NCBI RefSeq assembly: GCF_947331435.1
Contig: NZ_CAMZOF010000009.1
Coordinates: 124,001-188,000, forward strand
From: Pelagibius sp. Alg239-R121
GTDB lineage: Bacteria > Pseudomonadota > Alphaproteobacteria > Kiloniellales > Kiloniellaceae
DNA: 64,000 bases
Direction: 5' to 3'
The stretch's first letter is position 1. Each line of letters opens with the position of its first letter. The notes under the pieces are model-generated. The model was not told the origin of the DNA. It made no database searches and worked only from the letters and a program-made list of their open reading frames with translations. The translations under genes were made by a program, and so were the position numbers. This document shows positions 51,473 to 60,521 of this stretch, one piece after another.

Positions 51473-52234
51473 CTACTGCATCACCTGCGGGCCCTGCATG
51501 TCGATCGGGCCGGCTTCGGGAAGTACGCCCAGCCGTCTGGCAACTTCCTGGTAAGCCTCTTCGACCTTGCCGAGATCCCGCCGGAAGCGGTCTTTGTCGA
51601 GCTTCTCGTTCGTCTTGATGTCCCAGAGCCGGCAGGAATCCGGGCTGATTTCGTCGGCCAGGACGATCCGCATTTCTTCTTCGTCCCACAGCCGCCCGAA
51701 CTCGAGCTTGAAGTCCACCAGCTTCATGCCGATGCCATAGAACAGACCGGAAAGGTAATCATTCGATCGAAGAGCATACTGCATCATCTCGTCGAGATCC
51801 TGGGTCGAGGCCCAGCCGAACGCCGTCACGTGCTCTTCCGAAACCAAGGGATCGCCAAGTTCGTCGTTCTTGAGGTAATACTCGACGATTGAGCGGGGAA
51901 GCGGTGTGCCTTCTTCGACGCCCAGGCGTTTGCAGATAGTGCCGGCGGCAACGTTGCGCACCACGACTTCGATCGGGATGATCTCGACTTCGCGTACCAA
52001 TTGCTCGCGCATGTTGAGACGACGGACGAAGTGAGTCGGAATACCGATTTCCGCAAGGCGTAGCATGAGATGCTCGGAGATGCGGTTGTTCAGGACCCCT
52101 TTGCCGGTGATGGTGCCCTTCTTCTGATTGTTGAAGGCAGTGGCATCGTCCTTGAAATATTGCACTACGGTGCCTGGCTCAGGGCCCTCAAAAAGGACCT
52201 TGGCCTTACCCTCGTATATCCGTCTGCGTCGCAT
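51473..52234 (-). CDS. purC: SAICAR synthetase
   Basis: From the ATG at 52234 ([46 protein letters not shown]) the protein has 253 residues and is PurC over its length, including [22 protein letters not shown] and [34 protein letters not shown]. It converts CAIR and aspartate to SAICAR in purine synthesis. The longer frame to 52285 is an unlikely extension. Confidence 0.97.
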   Translation of the reverse strand: MRRRRIYEGKAKVLFEGPEPGTVVQYFKDDATAFNNQKKGTITGKGVLNNRISEHLMLRLAEIGIPTHFVRRLNMREQLVREVEIIPIEVVVRNVAAGTICKRLGVEEGTPLPRSIVEYYLKNDELGDPLVSEEHVTAFGWASTQDLDEMMQYALRSNDYLSGLFYGIGMKLVDFKLEFGRLWDEEEMRIVLADEISPDSCRLWDIKTNEKLDKDRFRRDLGKVEEAYQEVARRLGVLPEAGPIDMQGPQVMQ

Positions 52235-52407
52235 CTTTTTTGTCCGATCGGGAAAGCTTCGCCGCAGTATAACAGCTACGTTCATGGCTTAAAAAACGTC
52301 ATGCCCGAAGAGACTGCTATAACGGCGGGGTGCACCATATAGCAGGTGATGCGGCGCTGCACAAATAACCTGTAACCAGTGGTGACGAAGCCGGGGGGGC
52401 GCGAAGG

Positions 52408-53301
52408 TTAACCCTCTGTTTTGCTGGCCCTTTCCCGGTGCAGAATATAGAGGCCGCTGCCGATCACAACGGCCGCTCCGGCGAAGGTCCAGGCGTCCGG
52501 AATATCGCCCCAGATGACCAATCCAAGCACGACCGCCCAAACCATACTTACGTACTTGAACGGAACCACCAGGGCGGCTTCGGCAAGACGGAAAGCTTCA
52601 ATCATCAGGAAATGGGCGCAGCCGAGCAGAAATCCGCAGAGGAAAAACAGGCCGATATCCTCAAGCTGGACCGGCTCCCAGCCGCCGACGAAGGTCACGC
52701 CTCCTGCGGCAGTGACGGCGATGGTCGAGTAAAACATGACCGCGATGCTGGAATCGTGCTGGGACATTTTCCGGGTCAAGATATCTCGCAGAGCACCCGT
52801 TACGCTGGCCGCCAAGGGGAAAATTGCGGCCCATTGTGCAACTTCGCTGGTCGGCCGGATAATGATCAGGACGCCTGCAAATCCGATGCCCACGGCGAGC
52901 CAGCGCCGCCAGCGGATAACCTCACCAAGCAGAGGCGCCGCGAGTGCGGTCACGAACAGCGGGCCCGCAAAGGTGATCGAGATCGCATCGGCGAAGGGCA
53001 GATGGCGCAGGCCATTGATAAAGAGAAAGGTCCCAGCCACCATTAATGCGCCGCGCAGCAGATGAGGGGTGATGCGCCCGACCCGCAGGCTTCTGGGGCC
53101 GCCCGCATGCCAAACCAGCAGTATGATCGGCAGGAAGACAAAAAGGCCACGCAGAAACATGATCTGCCCGACCGGATAATCTCCTGTCAGCCACTTGAGC
53201 ACCGCATCGTTCAGTGTCAAAAACAGTCCGGCGCCGACCATACAAAGCACACCCTTGAGCGGCGAGATGGAGCCGAGTGAAATGATCCGGCCGGTGCTCA
53301 T
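52408..53301 (-). CDS. EamA/DMT-family transporter
   Basis: The 297-residue protein has ten membrane helices in two EamA repeats: LCMVGAGLFLTLNDAVLKWLTGDYPVGQIMFLRGLFVFLPIILLV, and VTGALRDILTRKMSQHDSSIAVMFYSTIAVTAAG for the second. Exported substrate unknown. Its start overlaps the NRDE protein stop by 4 bp (ATGA), so they are co-translated. A 173-bp gap separates it from purC, which probably has its own promoter. Confidence 0.92.
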   Translation of the reverse strand: MSTGRIISLGSISPLKGVLCMVGAGLFLTLNDAVLKWLTGDYPVGQIMFLRGLFVFLPIILLVWHAGGPRSLRVGRITPHLLRGALMVAGTFLFINGLRHLPFADAISITFAGPLFVTALAAPLLGEVIRWRRWLAVGIGFAGVLIIIRPTSEVAQWAAIFPLAASVTGALRDILTRKMSQHDSSIAVMFYSTIAVTAAGGVTFVGGWEPVQLEDIGLFFLCGFLLGCAHFLMIEAFRLAEAALVVPFKYVSMVWAVVLGLVIWGDIPDAWTFAGAAVVIGSGLYILHRERASKTEG

Positions 53302-54110
53302 GTTTCGCCGAAGTCTAAAGGGCGGTATACTGCCGTTTTGGGCGAGCCGTCGGCATAGAGCCAGCGGATCCGGGCGTCCTGCGGCCGTTCGCTTTTGAAT
53401 TCGGCTGAAGGCAGAGCGATCAGCGAGCTTGAAACCGTTTCGAAGCCATTGTCGAGCTGTACCGACATGGCCGCATAGGGATCGCCTCCCGAGGCGGCAG
53501 CGTCCCGGCGCAACAGGCGGTGCCAGCCTTCCCAGCCACTCGGCAGGTAACTATCCTTCTGGTATTCCCGCGCTTCGGGATTGGGAACATCGGCTTGCTT
53601 GAAATCCTCCAGATGTTGGCGGATGCGGGCTGAAGCAGGATCGTTCAGGTCGTAGGCTGAAAGCATCGAGAGCCCCTCCGGGATCTCAAAGCACTCGACT
53701 TCGCGGGTATCGTCGTTCGCCATATTCCTCAGCCAGAAGGCGTCACGGTTATCCGCGACGATCAGATTAAAGCTGCGGTAGGCCGCCGGATTGAGATTGG
53801 AGAGCGCTTTCGCAGCGCTTTCTGCATCGCCGTGGTCCAGAGCCTCAAGAACCAGCTCACCGCGGCTCCGTTTCCCGTCCTTTGGCCCAAGGCTGCCAAT
53901 GCGATTAAGTATGGAAGACAGAAGGCCATACTGATTGATTCCCAACCAGGTGCCGCCAGCGGTTTTATCGAGTCCGCCAATGACTTCCGGCCGATCCTCC
54001 CAGTGCTGCGCCGGGCCCGCCGCGGGCCGGTCACGCATTTCGTCCCGGTTGCCAGCGAAAAGAACTGGCCATTTATGTCCGGGACGGCGGAGAATGACGG
54101 CTGTACACAT
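53298..54110 (-). CDS. NRDE (TANGO2-like) family protein
   Basis: Starting at the ATG at 54110, the protein MCTAVILRRPGHKWPVLFAGNRDEMRDRPAAGPAQHW has the NRDE motif and a Cys at position 2 that could become an N-terminal nucleophile after Met removal, as in Ntn hydrolases. The 270 residues continue with GGTWLGINQYGLLSSILNR and DNGFETVSSSLIALP. TANGO2/NRDE proteins are linked to heme or lipid handling in eukaryotes; bacterial roles are unclear. It is coupled to the EamA transporter. Confidence 0.9.
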   Translation of the reverse strand: MCTAVILRRPGHKWPVLFAGNRDEMRDRPAAGPAQHWEDRPEVIGGLDKTAGGTWLGINQYGLLSSILNRIGSLGPKDGKRSRGELVLEALDHGDAESAAKALSNLNPAAYRSFNLIVADNRDAFWLRNMANDDTREVECFEIPEGLSMLSAYDLNDPASARIRQHLEDFKQADVPNPEAREYQKDSYLPSGWEGWHRLLRRDAAASGGDPYAAMSVQLDNGFETVSSSLIALPSAEFKSERPQDARIRWLYADGSPKTAVYRPLDFGET

Positions 54111-54275
54111 TAAATGAGCCGACCGAAGGAATCTGGAGAATCTGAACGCAAATCGGTTTTCCTGTTGCTGTTTAGCCACTATATGTTTGGAATAATCCAA
54201 ACGCCCAACACCCGTGCCTGCGGCAGCCTGTGCAAAGGCGGCGGTCACACCAAAGTAGCGAGGAGAGACGGCGAG

Positions 54276-54596
54276 ATGAGCACCTTCAATGAACGCGAAA
54301 AGGCGTTCGAAGACAAGTATAAGCACGATCAGGAATTGCAGTTCAAGGTCGAAGCGCGCCGCAACAAGCTTGTTGGACTCTGGGCCGCTGAGCATATGGG
54401 CTTGAGCGGCGGCGATGCCGAAGCCTATGCCAAGGAGGTCGTGATGGCCGATATGGAGGAGCCGGGCGACGACGATGTGAAGCGCAAGGTTCTAGGCGAT
54501 TTTGCCGACAAATCGGTCGATGTTTCTGCCCATCAGCTCGATAAAAAGATGGAAGAGATGATCGAACTGGCAAAAGAGCAGATCATGGCCGAATAG
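54276..54596 (+). CDS. F1-ATPase inhibitor subunit zeta (DUF1476)
   Basis: From the ATG at 54276 (MSTFNEREKAFEDKYKHDQELQFKVEARRNKLVGLWAAEHMGLSG) the 106-residue, largely helical protein matches the alphaproteobacterial zeta subunit. In Paracoccus it inserts its N-terminal segment into F1 and blocks ATP hydrolysis. Position beside purine genes is typical for the class. A strong terminator follows. It is a good taxonomic marker. Confidence 0.95.
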   Translation: MSTFNEREKAFEDKYKHDQELQFKVEARRNKLVGLWAAEHMGLSGGDAEAYAKEVVMADMEEPGDDDVKRKVLGDFADKSVDVSAHQLDKKMEEMIELAKEQIMAE

Positions 54597-54617
54597 CGGC
54601 TAGGGTTAGACGGATAC

Positions 54618-54652
54618 AAAAGAGCCATCGGATCTACGCCGATGGCTCTTTT
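54618..54652 (+). terminator. Rho-independent terminator of the zeta-subunit gene
   Basis: AAAAGAGCCATCG pairs with CGATGGCTCTTTT around a GATCTACGC-containing loop, followed by TT. It lies about 22 bp after the stop and looks efficient. Confidence 0.9.
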
Positions 54653-54691
54653 CATATGTGCAGTTTCTTGGCACGGATGGGATTTGTGAAC

Positions 54692-55459
54692 ATGACGGCC
54701 TTGTCAAAGAAAGACCAGATCCGGGCATTGCTGCAAAGCATCGAATCCGGCGATCCCGGTCCCATAGCTGTGGTCAATGAGGAAAAATACATTCAGCACA
54801 ACCCTCAGACCCAGGAAGGAAGCGAGGGTTTGGCTGCTTTGTTTTTGCGGCTGTCCAAGACTTCACCCCGGGTGAATATCGTGCGGGCCTTCGAGGACGG
54901 CGATTTCGTCTTTGCACATACCGAGTACGATTTCGCGAGCCGGAGAATTGGCTTTGAGATCTTCCGGTTTGACGACGGTCAGGCGGTGGAACACTGGGAC
55001 AATATTCAGGAGCGGCAAGGACCGAACCAAACCGGGCGCAGTATGGTCGACGGACCAACTGAGGCTTCTGACCATGATCTGACGGAACGCAATCGCTCCT
55101 TCGTTCGAAGTTTTGTTGAAACCGTGCTTGTCGGCGGACATCTCCAGCAGCTAACCGAATATGTCGACGAGGGCGCCTTTGCTGAACATAATCCGCGGCT
55201 GGCGGATGGCATTTCTACGCTCCGGTCTGCTTTGAAGGCCACGGACAAGGAGTGCAAGTGCATTGACTATCAGCGTGTCCATCGTGTCTTGGCCGAAGGA
55301 AATTTCGTGCTTTGCGTCAGCGAAGGAAACTTCGGCGGGGTCCATTCCGCCTTTTATGATCTCTTCCGTGTTGCGCAGGGCAAACTAGTGGAGCATTGGG
55401 ACACGACCGAAAAAATCGCACCGCGGAGTGAGTGGAAAAACGACAACGGCAAGTTCTAA
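54692..55459 (+). CDS. Tandem SnoaL-like (NTF2-fold) protein
   Basis: From the ATG at 54692 (MTALSKKDQIRALLQSIESGDPGPIAVVNEEKYIQHNPQ) the protein has 255 residues and two SnoaL-type domains. Each has the pattern Y-x-Q/E-HNP, a FxRLSK or related helix, a strand EDGDFVFAHTEYDF or EGNFVLCVSEGNF, and FEIFRFDDGQAVEHWD or YDLFRVAQGKLVEHWD. Such domains bind small hydrophobic ligands or catalyse hydrolase/isomerase reactions. The duplication is the notable feature. No operon partner. A start at 54656 is possible but overlaps the terminator tail. Confidence 0.85.
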   Translation: MTALSKKDQIRALLQSIESGDPGPIAVVNEEKYIQHNPQTQEGSEGLAALFLRLSKTSPRVNIVRAFEDGDFVFAHTEYDFASRRIGFEIFRFDDGQAVEHWDNIQERQGPNQTGRSMVDGPTEASDHDLTERNRSFVRSFVETVLVGGHLQQLTEYVDEGAFAEHNPRLADGISTLRSALKATDKECKCIDYQRVHRVLAEGNFVLCVSEGNFGGVHSAFYDLFRVAQGKLVEHWDTTEKIAPRSEWKNDNGKF

Positions 55460-55529
55460 GGCTCCGGCCCGGAGTGGCGGAAGTCCTTATTTTCGTCGCC
55501 GAAGCCGTTAGCGTTTTACGCGGTAAATT

Positions 55530-56825
55530 CTACCCGAACACGCGTTCGAAGATCACATCTACCCGCTTGGTGTGATGGCCGGCATCGAAGCAGGCGGCAA
55601 GCGCTGCTTCATCCATCTTACCTGCCACATCTTCATCGGCTTTGAGCAAGCTTAGGAAGTCGGCGGACTCCTGCCAGACCTTCATGGCATTGCGCTGAAC
55701 AATCAAATAGGCATCCTCACGGCTGATACCGGCTTGGGTGAGTGCCAGTAGAACCCGCTGCGAATGCACCAGACCACCGAGTTGATCCAGGTTCTTCTGC
55801 ATGCTCTCCGGATAGACATACATCTTCTCGATCACCCCAGCCATTCGCGACAGGGCGAAATCAAGGGTAATAGTCGCGTCGGGGCCGAAGACTCGTTCCA
55901 CCGAAGAATGCGAGATATCCCGTTCGTGCCAAAGAGCTACATTCTCGTAAGCCGGTGTGACTGCGGCGCGGACCACCCGGGCGAGGCCGGTCAGGTTTTC
56001 GGTCAGGATCGGGTTGCGTTTGTGGGGCATGGCCGAAGATCCCTTCTGGCCCGGTGCGAAGTATTCCTCGGCCTCACGGACTTCGGTGCGCTGCAGATGC
56101 CGGATTTCGACCGCCAGGTTCTCCAGCGAGCTGGCGATGACGCCGAGGGTTGCGAAGAAGGCGGCGTGACGGTCGCGCGGGATCACCTGGGTGGAGATCG
56201 GCTCGACCTCCAGGCCCATCTTTGCGGCGACATGGGCTTCCACCGCCGGGTCGATATTGGCGAAGGTGCCGACCGCGCCGGAAATGGCGCAGGTGGCGAT
56301 TTCCCTGCGCGCCTGGAGCAGGCGTTCTTTGCCGCGTTTGAAGGCGGCGTAATGGGTCGCGAGCTTCAGGCCGAAGGTGGTCGGTTCGGCATGGATACCG
56401 TGACTGCGGCCAAGGCACACCGTGTCCTTGTGCTCCAGAGCCCGTTTCTTCAGGGCGGCCAACACCCGGTCCATGTCCGCCAGCAGGATGTCGGTGGCCT
56501 GGGTCAACTGAACCGCCAGACAGGTATCCAGTACATCGGACGACGTCATGCCCTGATGTACAAAGCGGGCTTCCGGCCCAACGTGCTCGGCAAGGTTCGT
56601 CAAAAAGGCGATAACGTCGTGCCGGGTCTCCCGTTCGATCTCGTCAATCCGCGCAACTTCGAAGGCGCCCCGGTCCCACACAGCCTTGGCGGCGTCCTTC
56701 GGGATAACCCCCAGTTCGGCCTGCGCGTCGCAGGCATGTGCCTCGATTTCAAACCAGATATGAAAGCGGTTTTCCGGCTCCCAGATGCGGGTCATTTCGG
56801 GGCGGCTGTAACGGGGGATGGACAT
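55530..56825 (-). CDS. purB: Adenylosuccinate lyase
   Basis: The 431-residue enzyme has the fumarase/aspartase-superfamily signature GSSAMPHKRNPILTENLTGLARV near residue 265, and HQGMTSSDVLDT and GRSHGIHAEPTTFGLK, which carry the catalytic residues. It acts twice in purine synthesis (SAICAR to AICAR, adenylosuccinate to AMP). Start at 56825 opens MSIPRYSRPEMTRIWEPENRFHIWFEIEAHA. It is monocistronic on the minus strand here. Confidence 0.98.
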   Translation of the reverse strand: MSIPRYSRPEMTRIWEPENRFHIWFEIEAHACDAQAELGVIPKDAAKAVWDRGAFEVARIDEIERETRHDVIAFLTNLAEHVGPEARFVHQGMTSSDVLDTCLAVQLTQATDILLADMDRVLAALKKRALEHKDTVCLGRSHGIHAEPTTFGLKLATHYAAFKRGKERLLQARREIATCAISGAVGTFANIDPAVEAHVAAKMGLEVEPISTQVIPRDRHAAFFATLGVIASSLENLAVEIRHLQRTEVREAEEYFAPGQKGSSAMPHKRNPILTENLTGLARVVRAAVTPAYENVALWHERDISHSSVERVFGPDATITLDFALSRMAGVIEKMYVYPESMQKNLDQLGGLVHSQRVLLALTQAGISREDAYLIVQRNAMKVWQESADFLSLLKADEDVAGKMDEAALAACFDAGHHTKRVDVIFERVFG

Positions 56826-57062
56826 GCGGATCGGTTCCGATTTTTCTCGAGTGCGATCGTTCTTGACGGAAGCGGCCCAGAACGTGAATCGCCCTCTAAC
56901 CTATTAAAATAGAGGCTGATTCACGTTTTTCGCTAATACAGTGAAAAGCGATCAGACTCTGACCGAGGAAAGCTGGCGCCAAACAAGCGGGCGGGCCATG
57001 CTTTGTCAAGGTGGGGGCAGGAGAAAAATGACCGGAACAGGATAAATCTTCGAACCGGGGGC

Positions 57063-58004
57063 TTAATCGATACAGCATCTGTCCACGAGCTTTTCCAGCA
57101 ACTCGGCAAAGAGCTCTTGTCCGCGCAGCTTCGCACGCCAGTGCGCTGGAATTGCATCGATGCCGAATTGCAGGCCGGCGACTCCACCGGCGATACAGGC
57201 CGATGTATCAGTGTCGTTTCCGAGCCGGATGGCTTGGCGGACGACGGCCTCATAGGTCTCTTGCTGGCAAACTAAACGCGCCGATCTCAGGCTGTCGACC
57301 ACGTAGCCGCCGCCACTGCAGCTTGCTTCAGCCTCGGGTCGGATATGCGCCTCGAATTCTTCTCGTTCGGGCGACGCGGCCGGGAAGATGCGGCGGATAC
57401 TCTCGATTGCCTGTAACCAGGGCTCAGCTGCATCGCGTAAGACAGCGCGAGCCCAGAGACAGTAAAGCGCACAGCAAAGCCGGACCCTTAGATGCCCATG
57501 CGTGACGCTGGATTGGAGGAAAGCGTCACGAACGAGCTCTTCATCCGAACCCTGGTGCCAGATCGCCAGAGGAAGCGCACGCATGAGAGAGCCGTTGCCT
57601 TTGCCCTCCGGTAATGCGCCGCCGCAATCCACTGCCGCTGTGCCCGAGCGGAAGGCAGCGAAAGCCTGACCTGTTTGAACCCCTACATCGAAGACCACGC
57701 CGCCAACGGCCAGATATCCCGACTCATACCAATCAAAAAGCCGCTGCATAAGATCTTCCGGGTCCAGACGATCACACTGCAAAAGCGAATCAAGCAGGCA
57801 GAGCGCCTGAGCACCATCGTCGCTCCAGGTTCCCGGCGCGGTTCCTGCATGCGCGCGGGCGAAACCGGAAGGCGGCATGAACTCGATAGCATTGTAGGGC
57901 GGGATCTCTTCCGCTGGATGAAACTCATAGGGAACACCCAGTGCATCTCCTACCAGGAGACCCCAAATGCCGCCTCTGATCCGTTGTTCAAGATCGGGGG
58001 TCAT
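57063..58004 (-). CDS. ADP-ribosylglycohydrolase (DraG) family protein
   Basis: The 313-residue protein has GIWGLLVGDALGVPYEFHPAEE near residue 10-35, GTWSDDGAQALCLLDSLL near 60 (metal-binding SDD), and LGNDTDTSACIAGGVAGLQFGI near 285 (second metal-binding ND-x-D). These are the dinuclear metal site of DraG/ARH hydrolases, which remove ADP-ribose from proteins or nucleic acids. It starts 9 bp after a CPBP membrane protein, so both are on one transcript. No ADP-ribosyltransferase is nearby. Confidence 0.9.
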   Translation of the reverse strand: MTPDLEQRIRGGIWGLLVGDALGVPYEFHPAEEIPPYNAIEFMPPSGFARAHAGTAPGTWSDDGAQALCLLDSLLQCDRLDPEDLMQRLFDWYESGYLAVGGVVFDVGVQTGQAFAAFRSGTAAVDCGGALPEGKGNGSLMRALPLAIWHQGSDEELVRDAFLQSSVTHGHLRVRLCCALYCLWARAVLRDAAEPWLQAIESIRRIFPAASPEREEFEAHIRPEAEASCSGGGYVVDSLRSARLVCQQETYEAVVRQAIRLGNDTDTSACIAGGVAGLQFGIDAIPAHWRAKLRGQELFAELLEKLVDRCCID

Positions 58005-58013
58005 ACGAGCTAT

Positions 58014-58946
58014 CTAAACCCTCCTTGTCTCGACATGGCGGAAATGAAGCCATAGGCAGAAGACGAGCATAAAGCCGTTCAGAAAAACCACATATGCAGC
58101 ATCAATCAGGCTTGGATCCCATAATCGCAGGTACAGGAAGTCGCCAAGTGCGGCTTCGGGGCTCGGAGTGGAACTGACCTCAATGATCATGGTGCTCCAA
58201 TTTAAGCCGATATGCGCGCCAATCGAATACTCCAGGCGCCCGGTTGCAAGCGCTAACCCCGTAAAGACGAGTGAAACCAGGACGTAGTGCAGGTAGGTCA
58301 GCCATTCCGACAGGTCGAATTCCGCATTAACCAGATGCGGTGCGCAAAACAGAGCGGAGACAACAAGCAGAAGAGCCCACCAGGATTTTAGCCAACGGCC
58401 GATCGTCTGCAGCAGATAACCTCGAAACAGCAGTTCTTCTGCAGCGGCCTGAAAGGTAATGGCGAACAATACGACGGGAAGCCGGACCCAGACCGCATCT
58501 GAGATGGCGGCTAACTGCAGGTCACGGCGCTCTCCATCCAGCCAGATGCCAATCAAGCCGACAAAGATGAGGATAAGGGAGATTGCGATCGCCACCGAAA
58601 TCGCCAGTCCCCAGCGAGCACGGCCGCTTGGGGCGACGGTTTTGGAGGCCGTGAGCCCGACTATGCGGAGGGCGATCAGGATCGGAATGATCTGCACCGC
58701 GATAAAGATAAAGGTGAAACTCGAATAAACCAGTTCAAGGCTTTGCGGGTCGTTTGGTGCATAAGGCAGCAGATCGAACAGGACCCAGCCGAGGAAGTGC
58801 CGGACGGCTGGAATGCGGTTCAGGAAGTGAATGAAGACAATCCCGCCACAAAGAACTGCAAAGCTGAAGATCCAGCGCCAGATGCTACCTGTGGCCTGAT
58901 CTCCGCCAGCCAGCAGCCTGGCAGTACCTGCTTTCAAAGACTCCAC
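58014..58946 (-). CDS. CPBP (Abi/CAAX-protease-like) membrane protein
   Basis: The 310-residue protein has about eight membrane segments. The CPBP motifs are present: EExxxR in AAAEELLFRGYLLQTIGRWLKSWW near residue 170, a His in FCAPHLVNAEFDL near 210, and the third in YSIGAHIGLNWSTMI near 255. These line the active site of glutamic-type intramembrane proteases. It opens MESLKAGTARLLAGGDQATGSIWRW, nearly the same as the upstream paralogue, and is followed directly by the ADP-ribosylglycohydrolase gene. Confidence 0.9.
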   Translation of the reverse strand: MESLKAGTARLLAGGDQATGSIWRWIFSFAVLCGGIVFIHFLNRIPAVRHFLGWVLFDLLPYAPNDPQSLELVYSSFTFIFIAVQIIPILIALRIVGLTASKTVAPSGRARWGLAISVAIAISLILIFVGLIGIWLDGERRDLQLAAISDAVWVRLPVVLFAITFQAAAEELLFRGYLLQTIGRWLKSWWALLLVVSALFCAPHLVNAEFDLSEWLTYLHYVLVSLVFTGLALATGRLEYSIGAHIGLNWSTMIIEVSSTPSPEAALGDFLYLRLWDPSLIDAAYVVFLNGFMLVFCLWLHFRHVETRRV

Positions 58947-59092
58947 GACTTATCCGAATGCCGATCTACATCGCTGCGAGCATATCGGGTTCGGCTGAGA
59001 ATGCCAGTCGGCCTCTTAGGCGGCGATTGTAACGCCTCCGGCGTTTTATGGCCTTTGTCTGGTCATGACAGATGATCGATGCCGAGAAATGT

Positions 59093-60031
59093 CTATCTCC
59101 GGTAAGGTGCGAAGTAACGGAAGTGGAGAATGAGGCAGACAAGAAAAACGACGACGAATTGAAGGACGGCATACACGCCATCAATGAACACCGGATCAAC
59201 TGTGCCTGTGTATACGATTGCGCCGGCGCCCAGATAGAGATCGGGTGCCGAAGGGGAATTGTAATCGAGGACCAGCAAACCCCAGTTCCAGCCGATATGT
59301 GCGCCAATCGAATACTCCAAGCGTCCCGTGATGAGTGCTAGGAGCGTAAAGAGAACCGCGAGCAGAATGTAGTTGAGATAAGCGAGCCAGCCCAAAACAT
59401 CGAATATCGGGCTTGGCAAATGAACTGCGAAAAACAATCCGCCGATTATCAATGTGATGACCCACCAGGATTTGGTCCAGCGGCCCACCAGCTGCACCAG
59501 GTATCCCCTGAACACTATTTCTTCCGCAGTTGCCTGAAAAATGATGAGAATCAAGATGATCGGAATGAAGATCAGGGCCAATCCCGACAACGGATCGAAG
59601 GTTACATCGGACCGCTGGCTGTGGGTCCAGAGATTGATCAGATTGATAGGAGTGACAATCAGAAACACCGAAAAGGCTGCGATGACGGAAAGAAGCCAAT
59701 TGGGGGCAGTTTTTGGTGAAACAATGTCGGTAATCTTCAGTCCTACAACTTTTAAGGCGAGTGCAGCGGCGGGGATCATCGCTGCGACCGACAGGAACCA
59801 ATAGGATGTCCTGATGAGCACGTCAGCCCGTCGCGAGCCGATTTCTTCGGTCAACAAATTGCAGACTGCACCGTCGAAAATAAAATTAATAAACATTGTG
59901 TGGAGCAATATCGCCAAGGCGAAGTAGCCAACCAAGAGAACTATAAGACTCCACGTCCAGCGCCAAAATCCAGCACGAGCGTGACCACCTGCCGCCAAAA
60001 GCCTGGCAGTCCCAGTTTTTAAATATTCCAA
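59093..60031 (-). CDS. CPBP (Abi/CAAX-protease-like) membrane protein, paralogue
   Basis: The 312-residue protein begins MEYLKTGTARLLAAGGHARAGFWRW and has the same three motif blocks as its neighbour: ATAEEIVFRGYLVQLVGRWTKSWW, FAVHLPSPIFDV and YSIGAHIGWNWGLLV. The middle helices differ, so the tandem copies are old. It is 146 bp upstream of the second copy on the same strand. Function in bacteria ranges from prenyl-protein processing to bacteriocin immunity; no leader-peptide gene was found here. Confidence 0.9.
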   Translation of the reverse strand: MEYLKTGTARLLAAGGHARAGFWRWTWSLIVLLVGYFALAILLHTMFINFIFDGAVCNLLTEEIGSRRADVLIRTSYWFLSVAAMIPAAALALKVVGLKITDIVSPKTAPNWLLSVIAAFSVFLIVTPINLINLWTHSQRSDVTFDPLSGLALIFIPIILILIIFQATAEEIVFRGYLVQLVGRWTKSWWVITLIIGGLFFAVHLPSPIFDVLGWLAYLNYILLAVLFTLLALITGRLEYSIGAHIGWNWGLLVLDYNSPSAPDLYLGAGAIVYTGTVDPVFIDGVYAVLQFVVVFLVCLILHFRYFAPYRR

Positions 60032-60194
60032 AGTTTTTCCAACCGCCGATTCAGATTTCAGCGAGCATATCCGTCGAAGTTGTATTTGTCATTTAGCTAT
60101 GCAGTTACCGCGGGACCAAGGCGTCGACGACGGCACGGCAGTGCTCAGGAGCACAGCGGATTGTTATCTGATTGCAGCTATTCTTTGGAAAATC

Positions 60195-60268
60195 TGGCTG
60201 GGGGACCTGGATTCGAACCAGGGCTGCTCGGGTCAGAGCCGAGAGTTCTACCGCTAAACTATCCCCCA
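60195..60268 (-). tRNA. tRNA-Gln (anticodon CTG)
   Basis: The minus strand folds as a full cloverleaf: acceptor TGGGGGA with TCCCCCA, D stem GTTT/GAAC, anticodon stem CTCGG/CCGAG with loop CTCTGAC (anticodon CTG), and T stem CCTGG/CCAGG with loop TTCGAAT. The discriminator base is G and the CCA end is encoded. It reads CAG codons. Confidence 0.97.
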
Positions 60269-60521
60269 ACGATGCGGACAGGGCCGTGACCAGCCGCCGT
60301 CTCGTTGACGTGCGGCCCCTATTTAGTCCCAGTGCGCCGCGCTTTCAACTGCTTTTCTTTGCAGCGGACGAATTCCTTCTTTTCTCCTTTGGTACTGGAG
60401 AGGGGCCGAGGTGCTGGCTTGTTTACCGCCCGTGGGGTAAAACTTCTGTAAAGGCGGTCGATCGAGAACCGCCGTTGAACAGAGGTTGGGAGGCTGGACC
60501 CTTGAGGCCAGATACGGGGGC

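Noticed and set aside
55764-56912. 382-codon plus-strand frame across purB
   Set aside because: Antisense shadow of purB; composition is that of reversed coding sequence.
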